From NCBI RefSeq assembly GCF_016429155.1, contig NZ_JAELUC010000018.1:1-58093 (forward strand): DNA of 58,093 nt. The letters run 5' to 3'. Below are positions 17,651-26,073 of this stretch, piece by piece; the stretch's first letter is position 1, and the number at the start of each line of letters is the position of its first letter. Position numbers and translations under genes: made by a program. Under the pieces are notes generated by a model. That model saw only the letters and a program-made list of their open reading frames with translations, was not told where the DNA came from and did no database searches. Origin of the DNA: Pedobacter sp. ASV12. GTDB taxonomy: Bacteria; Bacteroidota; Bacteroidia; Sphingobacteriales; Sphingobacteriaceae.

Positions 17651-20582
17651 TTTGTTTTCGTTTTAAGGTGGAGAAATTGATCAGCAGGCAAATGGCCGTT
17701 CCGTCGGCTTTCGAAATCACGTTAAGGTCGGCACCAATTCTTTCGGCGCGCAGGTACATGTTGTTCATGCCATGCCCGCTTTTGGCCTTGTTAATATCAA
17801 ACCCTTTGCCGTTGTCTTCCAAGCTAAGCAGCAATAACTTGTTGTTGAGCTTGGCCTTGAAATATACTTCGGTGGCTTTAGAGTGCTTGAGCGCATTGTG
17901 GATGGATTCCTTAAAAATAAGCAGCACGTTTCTGTTCAGGTCTAACGTAAGTCCAATGTGGTTGTCGGGAATTTCGATATGGTGCTTAAACTGTGCTGGC
18001 GTATCGTTAAACATCTCGATCCCAAAATCCTTGATATGGTCTACCAGCTGATTTAGGGTGTCGTTTTTGGGGTTCAACGACCAAAGAATATCTTTCGTGC
18101 CGTTATACAGCTCGTTAACATTGGTGGCTATCTTCTTGATGATGTTCTTTTTTTCGCTGTCGTCATCGCGAAGCATGCTGCTCAGTACTTCAGAAAGCAC
18201 GGTAATGCGCGTTAGTTTGTTGCCCAGGTCGTCGTGAAAATCTTCGGCCGTCTGTTTCCTGATCTTGTACTGTTCTTCGAGCTTTATTTTTAAATGAAGC
18301 TTTCTTCTGCGTTCGTTAATGGTTAAAATGGCATATACGGTAGCCAAAATGAGCAATATGACCAATAGGAATACAAAAAACCTGAAGGTATTGGTTTGGT
18401 AGTAGGGCGGCAGGATTTCGAACGAAAAAGAAGCGGTATTAACAGAAGTGAGCCCTTCTTTGGTAATGGCAATCACTTCGAAGGTGTACCTTCCGGCAGG
18501 TACGGCGGTAAAGTTGACGGCACTGTTGCTGCTGGCCTGGCTAAATTTGTTGTCGAGGCCAACTAAACGATATTTATAACGCAACGAACTCGGGTTGGTG
18601 AGGTAAATGCCCGAAAAATTAATACTGATGTAGTTGTGGCTATAAGGAAACGAGGGTCTTTCTTGAAGTTCGTGGCTCTTGAAAGTAGTTTTAAAAGTGC
18701 TTTGTTCGGTTTTTCTTTTATAGCTGGGAAAAACGTTGATAGAATTGATGGTGATGTAAGGTTTTACTTCAACGCTTGGCATGGGGTCTACCTTGTACAC
18801 AATAACCCCTTTGGTGGTGCCTATCCACATGTTGTTGTGGTCTTGCAAAATGGCATTCTGGTTGCATTCTACCAAAAGCCCGTTGGCATCGGGCGTGTTG
18901 ATGAGCTTAAAGTTTTTGGGGTCCATGCGGCTAATGCCCCTGCCGGTTCCCAGCCAGATTAATCCGTTGCTGTCTTCAATGATGCTGTAAATGTGATCAG
19001 AAGCCAGGCCGTTTTTGGTATTGATGGTCCAGTTTTTCCCTGTTTCCCTGTTCCAGATCAGCAGACCATAGTCGGAAGTGCCAAACAAGATATAGCCTTT
19101 GTATTTGAGCATGCAAAGTATGCTGGAGCCCATCAGGTTCTTGTTTTTGATGTGCCTTACATTCTGTTTGTTTACAAAAACATAGGCGCCGTCTTGTGTG
19201 CCTACTAAAACTGTATCCCGCCCCAAGTCGAGCAGGCTGTTGCCCGGCAGTTTTGAAATTTTGTTGAGCTTTTTGGTTCCCTCATCAAATGTAAAAACGC
19301 CTCGGTTGGTGGTTATCCATATCTCTTTGCTGCCGGTTTCTATAATGGATTGGTAAGAAATGGGCGAGGGGCTTTTTTGATCTACTCTTTTAACGGCTTT
19401 GTCGGTAGCCAGCCATAAGCCCCCTTCGGCAGAACCAATCCACACCCTTTTTTTACTATCGCGGTGCAGAAAATTGATATGGTAGGATTCGTCTTTGGCA
19501 AAAGGAATTTCGATGTTCCTTATTTTTTGCCCCGAACGGTATTCGTAAAGCCCATCGTAAGCTCCCATCCATATGGCATCAGAGCTGGGACCATAGCTAA
19601 CAGCCATCACCAGTTTATTATGGATGCCTTGGCTTTCGTCAAATATAACGTAGTTGTTGTTGTTGAATTTAAAGAGCCCTGCGCCATAGGTTCCCAGCCA
19701 AATGTTGTTTTCTATATCCTTGAATATTTTGCTTACCGTATTGTCGGTAAAGCCATTTTGGGCTGTAAAATGGATGATTCTTCTTTTTTTGATCAGGTAG
19801 GCACCTTTTTCGGCACCAACCCAAACGGCTCCATTATCGTCTTGGGCAATGCACATGGGCTTGCTGTCTATGGCCCAGGGTTCCTTGCTTAACAGGCCGT
19901 TTTCGGCCACATAAACTCCCTTAGTGGAGACCAGCCAAAGCCTGTTGCGGTTATGGTTGTCGAGCAGGATGTCCGAGATTTCCAGGTCGGGAGGAAGTCC
20001 GTTTTTGAAGTGCAGGCTTTTCCAGGTGTTGTTTTCCAAAAAGTAAATGCCTTTGTTGTAAACGGCTGCCCATAGCCTGCCCATCGGGTCGGCATATATG
20101 GAGCTTACATATTCCATGCTGTCTTTGCTGATGTTGATGTATTGCTCCTGATCCTTTTCTATCTTGTACAACGACCGTTTTCTGAGGGTAAAGATTTCAC
20201 CGTTTTTGGTGCTGGAAAGTTTTCTTGTCCAATAAGAAGAAGCGCTGCGCTTAATAAAGCGTTGGCCGTCGTAGCTTGTTAGTGCACCCGACGATCCGAT
20301 CCAGATTTTGTTGCTTTTGTCTACGGCCAGCGCTACGTTGTAGTTGCTGGTGAGGCCGTTGGTTCTGCTGTAGTTGGTAAACTGTCGGCCGTTAAAAGAG
20401 CCTAGTCCCCCCAGGGTGGCTATCCAAAGCTTGCGTTTTTGGTCTTGTACAATGGCAGTTACCTGCGACTGGATCAGTCCCCTTTCAATATCGTATTGTT
20501 CAAAATAATATCGCTGTGCGGTAGATTTATAACTATAAATTAAAAATAATAAAGAAATGAATAATATTTTTTTGTAGCTCAA
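17643..20582 (-). CDS. Beta-propeller (Reg_prop/Y_Y_Y) sensor histidine kinase
   Basis: A 979-residue membrane sensor. It has a signal peptide (to STA-Q), a large periplasmic region of about 14 Reg_prop repeats forming a double propeller (repeated DxxGxxWxGT/S, e.g. DSNGLIWLGTGRGISRMD), and a Y_Y_Y domain (about 655-730, LRYKYRLVGLDNKF). One transmembrane helix (about 735-760) follows, then a HisKA_3 box with the likely phosphorylated H783 (AEDFHDDLGNKL), and an HATPase_c domain (NALKHS, DNGKGFD). Unlike the hybrid sensors of Bacteroides glycan loci, it has no fused receiver or AraC domain; the regulator is separate. The start codon is TTG, with no in-frame ATG before the signal peptide. The ligand is unknown. 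Confidence 0.93.
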   Translation of the reverse strand: MSYKKILFISLLFLIYSYKSTAQRYYFEQYDIERGLIQSQVTAIVQDQKRKLWIATLGGLGSFNGRQFTNYSRTNGLTSNYNVALAVDKSNKIWIGSSGALTSYDGQRFIKRSASSYWTRKLSSTKNGEIFTLRKRSLYKIEKDQEQYINISKDSMEYVSSIYADPMGRLWAAVYNKGIYFLENNTWKSLHFKNGLPPDLEISDILLDNHNRNRLWLVSTKGVYVAENGLLSKEPWAIDSKPMCIAQDDNGAVWVGAEKGAYLIKKRRIIHFTAQNGFTDNTVSKIFKDIENNIWLGTYGAGLFKFNNNNYVIFDESQGIHNKLVMAVSYGPSSDAIWMGAYDGLYEYRSGQKIRNIEIPFAKDESYHINFLHRDSKKRVWIGSAEGGLWLATDKAVKRVDQKSPSPISYQSIIETGSKEIWITTNRGVFTFDEGTKKLNKISKLPGNSLLDLGRDTVLVGTQDGAYVFVNKQNVRHIKNKNLMGSSILCMLKYKGYILFGTSDYGLLIWNRETGKNWTINTKNGLASDHIYSIIEDSNGLIWLGTGRGISRMDPKNFKLINTPDANGLLVECNQNAILQDHNNMWIGTTKGVIVYKVDPMPSVEVKPYITINSINVFPSYKRKTEQSTFKTTFKSHELQERPSFPYSHNYISINFSGIYLTNPSSLRYKYRLVGLDNKFSQASSNSAVNFTAVPAGRYTFEVIAITKEGLTSVNTASFSFEILPPYYQTNTFRFFVFLLVILLILATVYAILTINERRRKLHLKIKLEEQYKIRKQTAEDFHDDLGNKLTRITVLSEVLSSMLRDDDSEKKNIIKKIATNVNELYNGTKDILWSLNPKNDTLNQLVDHIKDFGIEMFNDTPAQFKHHIEIPDNHIGLTLDLNRNVLLIFKESIHNALKHSKATEVYFKAKLNNKLLLLSLEDNGKGFDINKAKSGHGMNNMYLRAERIGADLNVISKADGTAICLLINFSTLKRKQNV

Positions 20583-20640
20583 GGTATTAGAGATAAAAAG
20601 CCTAACCTAAAGTAAATATATTTAACTATGTAGAATTAAA

Positions 20641-20691
20641 AAATACCCCCTGAAGCGGGATTTTGTGTTTGTGCCCGAAAATACCCCCTGA
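20641..20691. promoter_or_regulatory. Direct repeats AAATACCCCCTGA between divergent regulators
   Basis: The 13-mer AAATACCCCCTGA occurs at 20641-20653 and again at 20679-20691, 38 bp apart, on the same strand. The second is followed by GGGG, giving a CCCC-TGA-GGGG mini-palindrome. The stretch lies between the TTG of the kinase gene and the ATG of the AraC gene. It is a candidate binding site for either regulator; this is inferred from position and exact repetition. Confidence 0.6.
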
Positions 20692-20720
20692 GGGGTGAAA
20701 AGGGCGCATTATTGTTCAGG

Positions 20721-20728
20721 TAAATTTG
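20721..20728 (+). promoter_or_regulatory. -7 element of the AraC-family gene
   Basis: TAAATTTG fits TAnnTTTG, 26 bp before the ATG. No -33 TTTG is present at the right distance; the second AAATACCCCCTGA repeat ends about 30 bp upstream, which is where an activator would replace a missing -33 element. Confidence 0.55.
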
Positions 20729-20754
20729 TTTAACACCAACAAACTTACAGAACC

Positions 20755-21609
20755 ATGAGCACCAAAAGGATCCGGATCTTCAAGAACGAAATTCTGAACG
20801 AATTCTCAATTAACTCTTCATACACAGGCATCAGTACCAAATACATGATCAGCTTGGTTAGCAATGGCGCTGTGCAGTATCATTTAGGCAAGAGAGGGCT
20901 TACCCTGTTTCCGCAGAGCTTTATTTTTTTGAATGAAGGCACTTCGTATACCAGTCAGATCAATTCGAAAGAAACGACCAACCGGTTTTCGGTGCTGCTA
21001 GACCCAGGCTTTGTTTGCGATTACGAATATTCGGTGGCCAACAAAAGCCATACCCTGTTAGATTGTCCGGCCTACAAAGACAGCAAACCTGTTTTTTTGG
21101 AGGCAATTTATCCTTTGCAGGGAGAAATTGCTGCGGTTTTGAGGCAATTGAAAAACAATATGGAAAGCGGGCAGACGAATGAACTGGTTATGGCCGAATA
21201 CCTGAACCACTGTTTGGAGAGCTATTACAGGTTTTATCGCGCAGAAGTAACCAATAGAGCCGAATCGCTAAACTTTCTGAACAAATCTACCCGAACTGAA
21301 ATCCTGAAGCGCCTTTCGATTGCCAAAGACTTTATCAACAGCAACTACAATAAGAACATCAGCCTGAACGATATTGCGCTGGCTTCATGCTTGTCTGTAA
21401 ATCACCTGCTCCGTACGTTTAAGCAAGCCTATCAAATGTCGCCCCACCAGTTTCTTACCCAGGTAAGGTTAAGGCAGGCCAAGTACTATTTAAAGCATAC
21501 CGATTACCAGGTAAGCGAAATCGTTGACATCATTGGTTTCGAGTGCCAGAGCTCTTTTACCCGCCTGTTCAGAAATTCGTTTCAGGTTACCCCTAAACAA
21601 TATAGATAA
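20755..21609 (+). CDS. AraC-family transcriptional regulator
   Basis: A 284-residue regulator with an N-terminal cupin-like sensing domain (about 30-115, GLTLFPQSFIFLNEGTSYT) and a C-terminal double HTH (about 185-284). The HTH contains NKNISLNDIALASCLSVNHLLRTFKQAYQMSPHQFL and the second signature VSEIVDIIGFECQSSFTRLFRNSFQVTPKQYR. It is divergent from the propeller kinase and 30 bp upstream of a small secreted NTF2-like gene, its probable operon partner. The effector is unknown. Confidence 0.92.
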   Translation: MSTKRIRIFKNEILNEFSINSSYTGISTKYMISLVSNGAVQYHLGKRGLTLFPQSFIFLNEGTSYTSQINSKETTNRFSVLLDPGFVCDYEYSVANKSHTLLDCPAYKDSKPVFLEAIYPLQGEIAAVLRQLKNNMESGQTNELVMAEYLNHCLESYYRFYRAEVTNRAESLNFLNKSTRTEILKRLSIAKDFINSNYNKNISLNDIALASCLSVNHLLRTFKQAYQMSPHQFLTQVRLRQAKYYLKHTDYQVSEIVDIIGFECQSSFTRLFRNSFQVTPKQYR

Positions 21610-21639
21610 TAACAAGAGTACACCACCAAAAACCACGCA

Positions 21640-22083
21640 ATGAAAAAAAGAATGTTTACGTATTTGGCTTTACTATGTATTGCCTTTACAACCGCTAACG
21701 CCACTGAAGTTAAACCGGCTAAAAAAGTGAATTTGGCCAAGCCTGCCGCTGTTATCAATGCTTTTATTGAAGCACAGGTAAAAGGCGATATTGCTTTGTT
21801 TGACCAGGTTCTGGCCAACGAACTTGTCATGAAAGTCAATCGGCCAGACCGCATAAATTTCCATACCAAAGAAAACATCATGACATATTATGGAAAGAAT
21901 GCCGACGTGCTGCGGGGTTGCCAGCCGAATTATGAAATCCTGTCGAGCCGCAACACTGCTATTCTGGTAAGGATCGACTTCAAGTTCGATACTTTTGTAC
22001 AGCAAAATTTTGTGGCCTTGGAGAAAGATTCCTTAGGCGAATGGAAAATCACCCAATTGAACAGATTTAACAAGGCGGTTTAG
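21640..22083 (+). CDS. Secreted NTF2/SnoaL-like protein
   Basis: A 147-residue protein with a signal peptide (MKKRMFTYLALLCIAFTTANA) and an NTF2-like alpha+beta fold. The pattern VINAFIEAQVKGDIALFDQVLANELVMK... ILVRIDFKFDTFVQQNFVALEKDSLGEWKITQLNRF is typical of the DUF4440/lumazine-binding-like group. The fold usually forms a ligand pocket; no catalytic residues can be assigned. It is cotranscribed with the upstream AraC gene by spacing. Confidence 0.78.
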   Translation: MKKRMFTYLALLCIAFTTANATEVKPAKKVNLAKPAAVINAFIEAQVKGDIALFDQVLANELVMKVNRPDRINFHTKENIMTYYGKNADVLRGCQPNYEILSSRNTAILVRIDFKFDTFVQQNFVALEKDSLGEWKITQLNRFNKAV

Positions 22084-22195
22084 TTGGAATGGGTGATTTT
22101 CGCCTATCTAGCTTAACAAAGCCACACTATCTTTGAGCTTAGGAAACCCAATATAAGTTTGGATGAATTTAAAATTTGGGTTAGTTAATAGTAGG

Positions 22196-22223
22196 AGTCA
22201 TCCGTTTACGGATGACTTTTTTT
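22196..22223 (+). terminator. Rho-independent terminator
   Basis: Perfect 9-bp stem AGTCATCCG / CGGATGACT with loop TTTA and a T run. It lies 112 bp after the NTF2-like gene, leaving a 3' leader with no obvious frame. Confidence 0.88.
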
Positions 22224-22340
22224 ATGCGCAATCCCCTGCTTGTTCAACTAATCGGAGGATTGGCCGCTCAGCAATCTTGTTTTATCGGTATTAATTGATA
22301 ACCCAAACCTCAAGATACCGAACTCTTTATTTAGGCCGGC

Positions 22341-22943
22341 TTAATGTTGCTCCTTAAATTGCCCGCTAATGCGTTCAAATTTTTCGATGAGCAATGCAAT
22401 TCTTTCCTTGTCTTTTTTGATAACGGCCTTGCGCACCAGGGTAGAGCAGAAAATCATCCAGCCAAAGCTTAAAACGAGGGCTGCTATTTTTGCCCAGAGT
22501 GCCAGATGGGGCAATATTTCGAAAAAGTAGAATGCCATGCCCAGCGATATGGCAACGGCATAGAACCAATAGAGGCGGTTATATAAACGGAAACGCTTGA
22601 GCTGGTAAAGCTTAAGCTTAGCCATAAACTCGTTCGGATTGACTGTGAAATCGCTTTTGGCAAGGATGCGGTAATTGTTGTATAAAATGATGGTGTAAAC
22701 GATAATGGCGCCGATCATCAGGCTAATGCCGATATGGGTCGTCAACGATCGGAAATCGATGGCAAACCACAGGAAGGCCAATGCTATAAATGCAAGCGTC
22801 ATGCCCACTACGGTGAGTAGCGATTTGGTACGCATGCTGCTTACTTCTTTTTTGGCCTGTTTCAGCATTTCATCGGCAGATATTTTCACATCTACGGTGT
22901 TGTGCTTGGCCCAAAGCGCTTCTATGTGATCAAATTCTTGCAT
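22341..22943 (-). CDS. Four-helix membrane protein coupled to an ECF sigma factor
   Basis: A 200-residue protein with a cytoplasmic N-terminus (about 1-40, including the amphipathic stretch ADEMLKQAKKEVSSMRTK) and four hydrophobic helices at about 42-62, 70-88, 123-143 and 149-170. A charged C-terminal helix follows (KKDKERIALLIEKFERISGQFK). Its start overlaps the sigma-factor gene by 14 bp. By position it is a candidate anti-sigma factor, but it has neither a zinc-binding anti-sigma motif nor a FecR-like periplasmic domain, so this role is inference only. Confidence 0.75.
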   Translation of the reverse strand: MQEFDHIEALWAKHNTVDVKISADEMLKQAKKEVSSMRTKSLLTVVGMTLAFIALAFLWFAIDFRSLTTHIGISLMIGAIIVYTIILYNNYRILAKSDFTVNPNEFMAKLKLYQLKRFRLYNRLYWFYAVAISLGMAFYFFEILPHLALWAKIAALVLSFGWMIFCSTLVRKAVIKKDKERIALLIEKFERISGQFKEQH

Positions 22944-23427
22944 GCTGGTTGTATAATTCAGTCAGTTTTTGTTTAATGCGATGGATCTTGACCCTCAAGT
23001 TGCCTTCGCTAATGCCCGAAATCTCGGCAATTTCGTTGTAGGGCAGCTCGTCTAATACCATGGTAATGATCAAGCGGTCGTTTTCTTCGAGCTTCGATAT
23101 CGACTTGTAAAGCAGGGCAATCTGTTCGTTCTTCTCAGAATACTCCTCAATCTTGTTTTCGATAATGTTTTCTGTCAGCTCATCCTTAGCCTGTCTTTTT
23201 TCGGAACGCAGGTAAGTGAGGCAGGTGTTAACGGCAATACGATAAATCCACGTAGAAATAAGCGATTTGTTCCTGAACTTGTCCAAGTTTTGCCAAACCT
23301 TTAAAAAAGTTTCCTGCAACAGGTCGTTGGCCGAATCCTTATCTCCGGTATAACCATAGCATAAGTGAAAAATCTTCTTTGAATTCTTGTCGAAAATATC
23401 CTTAAATAGTATATCTTTTTGGTTCAC
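22930..23427 (-). CDS. ECF-type RNA polymerase sigma factor
   Basis: A 165-residue sigma-70 family protein. Region 2 is FHLCYGYTGDKDSANDLLQETFLKVWQNLDKFRNKSLISTWIYRIAVNTCLTYLR and region 4 is LPYNEIAEISGISEGNLRVKIHRIKQKL. There is no region 1 or 3, so it is of the ECF class. The start codon is GTG. Its 3' end overlaps the membrane-protein gene by 14 bp. On the minus strand about 70-80 bp upstream a CATATTTG sequence resembles TAnnTTTG with one mismatch; evidence for autoregulation is not visible. Confidence 0.92.
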   Translation of the reverse strand: MNQKDILFKDIFDKNSKKIFHLCYGYTGDKDSANDLLQETFLKVWQNLDKFRNKSLISTWIYRIAVNTCLTYLRSEKRQAKDELTENIIENKIEEYSEKNEQIALLYKSISKLEENDRLIITMVLDELPYNEIAEISGISEGNLRVKIHRIKQKLTELYNQHARI

Positions 23428-23579
23428 TTAGCGGCTTTTGATGATCAACGATTAGATATCCGGAATTTAGTTTTGTTACGCCCCAAATATGTAAAATAAC
23501 TAATGCTTTATCAACAATGTTTAGAGAATAATTTAATTATTGTAGTTTTACGGCTTCTATTCAAATGTAAACTTAACAA

Positions 23580-24965
23580 ATGTCGAATAAGAACAAACTT
23601 ACCCTCTTTATTTTCATTGCGCTGGTATTGGGCGTAGCCGTGGGTTATTATTTAAACGTTAATAATTTTAGCAAGCATAACGAGGCCATCGTGAGTGCCG
23701 ATGCACAAATCAAGAAAATAGACGGGCAATTGGGCGATATGAAAGACACCACCGTGGTGCAGTACGCCCAGCTCAAAACGCAAAAGGCGGCACAGGTCAA
23801 GATCCGTAAGGAAAACGAAACCCTGCGCGAGAAAAAACTGGAGCCTTTTACCTTGTTGAGCGATATCTTTTTGAGGTTGATCAAGATGATTGTGGCGCCC
23901 TTGGTATTTACAACACTGGTAGTAGGGGTGGCTAAAGTAGGCGACATCAAAGCGGTGGGCCGTATTGGAGGCAAAACCATGTTGTGGTTCATCAGCGCTT
24001 CGCTCATGTCGTTGTTACTGGGGATGCTTTTGGTTAATATCTTTAAGCCTGGAGAGGCCATGCACCTGCCTTTGCCAAGCAGCCATACCGATACCGGTAT
24101 CAAAGCCACTGCACTATCGGTCAAAGACTTTATTTCGCATATTTTTCCAAAAAGCTTTGCCGAATCGATGGCTACCAACGAAATCCTGCAAATTGTAGTG
24201 TTTTCCCTGTTCTTTGGCGTAGCCACAGCCGCCGTTGGCGAAAAAGGCAAAGTAGTGATCGAATTTTTTGATTCAGTAGCGCATATCGTGCTCAAGGTAA
24301 CAGGTTATGTAATGAATTTTGCGCCATTTGCGGTATTTGGTGCTATGGCTGCCATTGTGGCAAAACAGGGCATCAGCGTGCTGTCTACCTATGCTTTGTT
24401 TATCGGCGAGTTTTATTCGAGCATGTTCATTCTTTGGTTGTTGCTCATATTTATCGGCTACCTTATTCTAAAACGCAGGATTTTTAACCTGATGAACAGA
24501 ATGAAAGAACCTGTAATGCTGGCATTTAGTACAGCCAGTAGCGAGGCGGCCTACCCAAGAACCATGTTGCAACTCGAGCGCTTTGGCTGCAAAGACAAGA
24601 TTGTAAGTTTTGTATTGCCTTTGGGCTATTCGTTTAACCTCGATGGTTCGATGCTGTACATGACCTTTGCCTCGCTGTTTATTGCGCAGAGCTATGGAAT
24701 TCACCTGTCTTTCGAACAACAGATTACCATGTTGCTCATCCTAATGCTGACCAGTAAAGGCATTGCAGGCGTGCCCCGTGCTTCGTTGGTGGTTATTGCA
24801 GGCACCATCGCCACTTTTAATATTCCTGAGGCTGGTTTGGCATTGCTTATTGGCATCGATCCGCTGTTGGATATGGGCCGGTCGGCAACCAACGTTGTTG
24901 GCAATAGCATTGCTACCGCAGTAGTGAGCAAGTGGGAGGGCGATTTAACCGAACCTCTAGATTAA
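23580..24965 (+). CDS. Dicarboxylate/amino acid:cation symporter (DAACS family)
   Basis: A 461-residue inner-membrane symporter of the GltP/DctA type, using Na+ or H+ to import glutamate, aspartate or C4-dicarboxylates. Diagnostic segments are AFSTASSEAAYPRTMLQLER (hairpin 1, serine-rich motif), PLGYSFNLDGSMLYMTFA (TM7, with the NLDG cation site) and GRSATNVVGNSIATAVVSKW (TM8 substrate site). Unusually, about 50 charged residues (roughly 32-85: AQIKKIDGQLGDMKDTT..., ...KENETLREKK) separate the first helix from the second and look like a coiled coil. It is followed by two small anchored proteins within 25 bp. Confidence 0.94.
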   Translation: MSNKNKLTLFIFIALVLGVAVGYYLNVNNFSKHNEAIVSADAQIKKIDGQLGDMKDTTVVQYAQLKTQKAAQVKIRKENETLREKKLEPFTLLSDIFLRLIKMIVAPLVFTTLVVGVAKVGDIKAVGRIGGKTMLWFISASLMSLLLGMLLVNIFKPGEAMHLPLPSSHTDTGIKATALSVKDFISHIFPKSFAESMATNEILQIVVFSLFFGVATAAVGEKGKVVIEFFDSVAHIVLKVTGYVMNFAPFAVFGAMAAIVAKQGISVLSTYALFIGEFYSSMFILWLLLIFIGYLILKRRIFNLMNRMKEPVMLAFSTASSEAAYPRTMLQLERFGCKDKIVSFVLPLGYSFNLDGSMLYMTFASLFIAQSYGIHLSFEQQITMLLILMLTSKGIAGVPRASLVVIAGTIATFNIPEAGLALLIGIDPLLDMGRSATNVVGNSIATAVVSKWEGDLTEPLD

Positions 24966-24988
24966 TTTTAAGTTTTTAGCATACGGCA

Positions 24989-25495
24989 ATGACAAGCAGG
25001 GCAAAGAAAGTTTTTTTGGCATCTACCATCGTAGTACCTTTTATTATTTATTGCATTATTTATTATGCACCCATTATCAGAAATGCACCTTTTAAGGCCA
25101 AGGAATTTGTTTCGCTAGAGTATAAATGGGGCGCGGGCGATCAGCTCGAAAATTCGTACAACTCGGCTACAGGCGAATACAAATACCTGAACGATAAAGA
25201 TTCGCTGGTTACCAAACATGTAATGCTGAACGAAAGAGACAAAAAGTTCTTAGACAGCAATGCCGATGTACAGGGCTTTTGGAATTTGCCAGATGTGGTG
25301 GCCAATAGTGCAGAAGACTTGAAGAACTCGAAAGCGCCACGCTTTTTCATGAAATTCAACTACCAGAAAAAATCCAAGGAGGTAACCTACCTGGCCGATT
25401 TTTCGGGCAATCCCAAAATGAAGGATGCCGCCGCGCAGATGCAGAAAATTATCGAGCAAACTATTAACGACCGAGAAGAAAAGGAGCGCAACTAA
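24989..25495 (+). CDS. Membrane-anchored unknown protein, tandem paralogue 1
   Basis: A 168-residue protein with an N-terminal transmembrane anchor (about 9-28, FLASTIVVPFIIYCIIYYAP) and an extracytoplasmic domain with GDQLENSYNSATGEYKYLNDKDSLVTK. The next gene has the same blocks (GDTLVNSYNSATGHYQYLSNKDSLVTN, then LPDVIANRGADLK), so these are tandem duplicates. Its stop overlaps the next ATG by one base (TAATG). It follows the DAACS gene by 23 bp and is probably cotranscribed. I do not recognise the family. Confidence 0.8.
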   Translation: MTSRAKKVFLASTIVVPFIIYCIIYYAPIIRNAPFKAKEFVSLEYKWGAGDQLENSYNSATGEYKYLNDKDSLVTKHVMLNERDKKFLDSNADVQGFWNLPDVVANSAEDLKNSKAPRFFMKFNYQKKSKEVTYLADFSGNPKMKDAAAQMQKIIEQTINDREEKERN

Positions 25496-26007
25496 TGATT
25501 TCTGCTTTCCAAAAGAACTGGTCGCTGATTAGCATGATTGCGGTTATTGCAATTGCCGGCATTGGAGGTTATTACGTCATCAGGCTTAAGCAAGGGCCTT
25601 ACCGTTCGGCCGATTTCGTGTCTGTTCAGTACAGTTGGGGTCTTGGCGATACCTTGGTCAACAGCTACAACTCGGCTACTGGCCATTATCAATACCTCAG
25701 CAACAAAGATTCGCTGGTTACCAATAAATTCAAGCTGCGCAGCAACAACATGATCTATTTGCACAGCAAGGCCAACGAATTGGATCTTTGGACCCTGCCC
25801 GATGTCATTGCCAATCGCGGCGCCGATTTGAAAAGCAAGCGGGTACTGCGCTACGAAATGGTTTTTAATTATGTAAACAAGACCAAAAAAATCGTTTTTA
25901 TGAGCGATTACGACGAAAATCCCCAAATTGCGCAAACCGCATCTGCCCTGCAAAAACTGGTAGAAAGCACCATTGCCGAGGCCGAAGACCGCTATACAAA
26001 CCATTAG
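25495..26007 (+). CDS. Membrane-anchored unknown protein, tandem paralogue 2
   Basis: A 170-residue paralogue of the preceding protein with an N-terminal anchor (ISMIAVIAIAGIGGYYVI, about 12-29) and the conserved blocks FVSVQYSWG, NSYNSATGHYQYL, SKDSLVT-like NKDSLVTN, LWTLPDVIAN and a C-terminal helix (LQKLVESTIAEAEDR). Translational coupling through TAATG suggests equimolar synthesis with paralogue 1, perhaps as a heterodimer; that is inference. Confidence 0.8.
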   Translation: MISAFQKNWSLISMIAVIAIAGIGGYYVIRLKQGPYRSADFVSVQYSWGLGDTLVNSYNSATGHYQYLSNKDSLVTNKFKLRSNNMIYLHSKANELDLWTLPDVIANRGADLKSKRVLRYEMVFNYVNKTKKIVFMSDYDENPQIAQTASALQKLVESTIAEAEDRYTNH

Positions 26008-26047
26008 TTTACAAAGCTTTTCAAAAATTTTTCGGATTACGGTTTAT

Positions 26048-26073
26048 TTCGTATGTTTACGATATATTCGTAA
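26048..26073 (+). promoter_or_regulatory. BlaI-type operator overlapping the -7 region and start of the repressor gene
   Basis: Half-sites TTCGTA (26048-26053), TACGA (26058-26062) and TCGTA (26068-26072) have spacers of 4 and 5 bp. TATGTTTA (26052-26059) inside it resembles the -7 element TAnnTTTG. The site ends one base before the repressor ATG, as expected for autorepression. The same architecture is found at 31699 and 35372. Confidence 0.8.

Noticed and set aside
25492..26004. 170-codon minus-strand frame exactly opposite anchored paralogue 2
   Set aside because: Shadow frame; the plus-strand protein has a membrane anchor and a matching paralogue, the minus one has neither.
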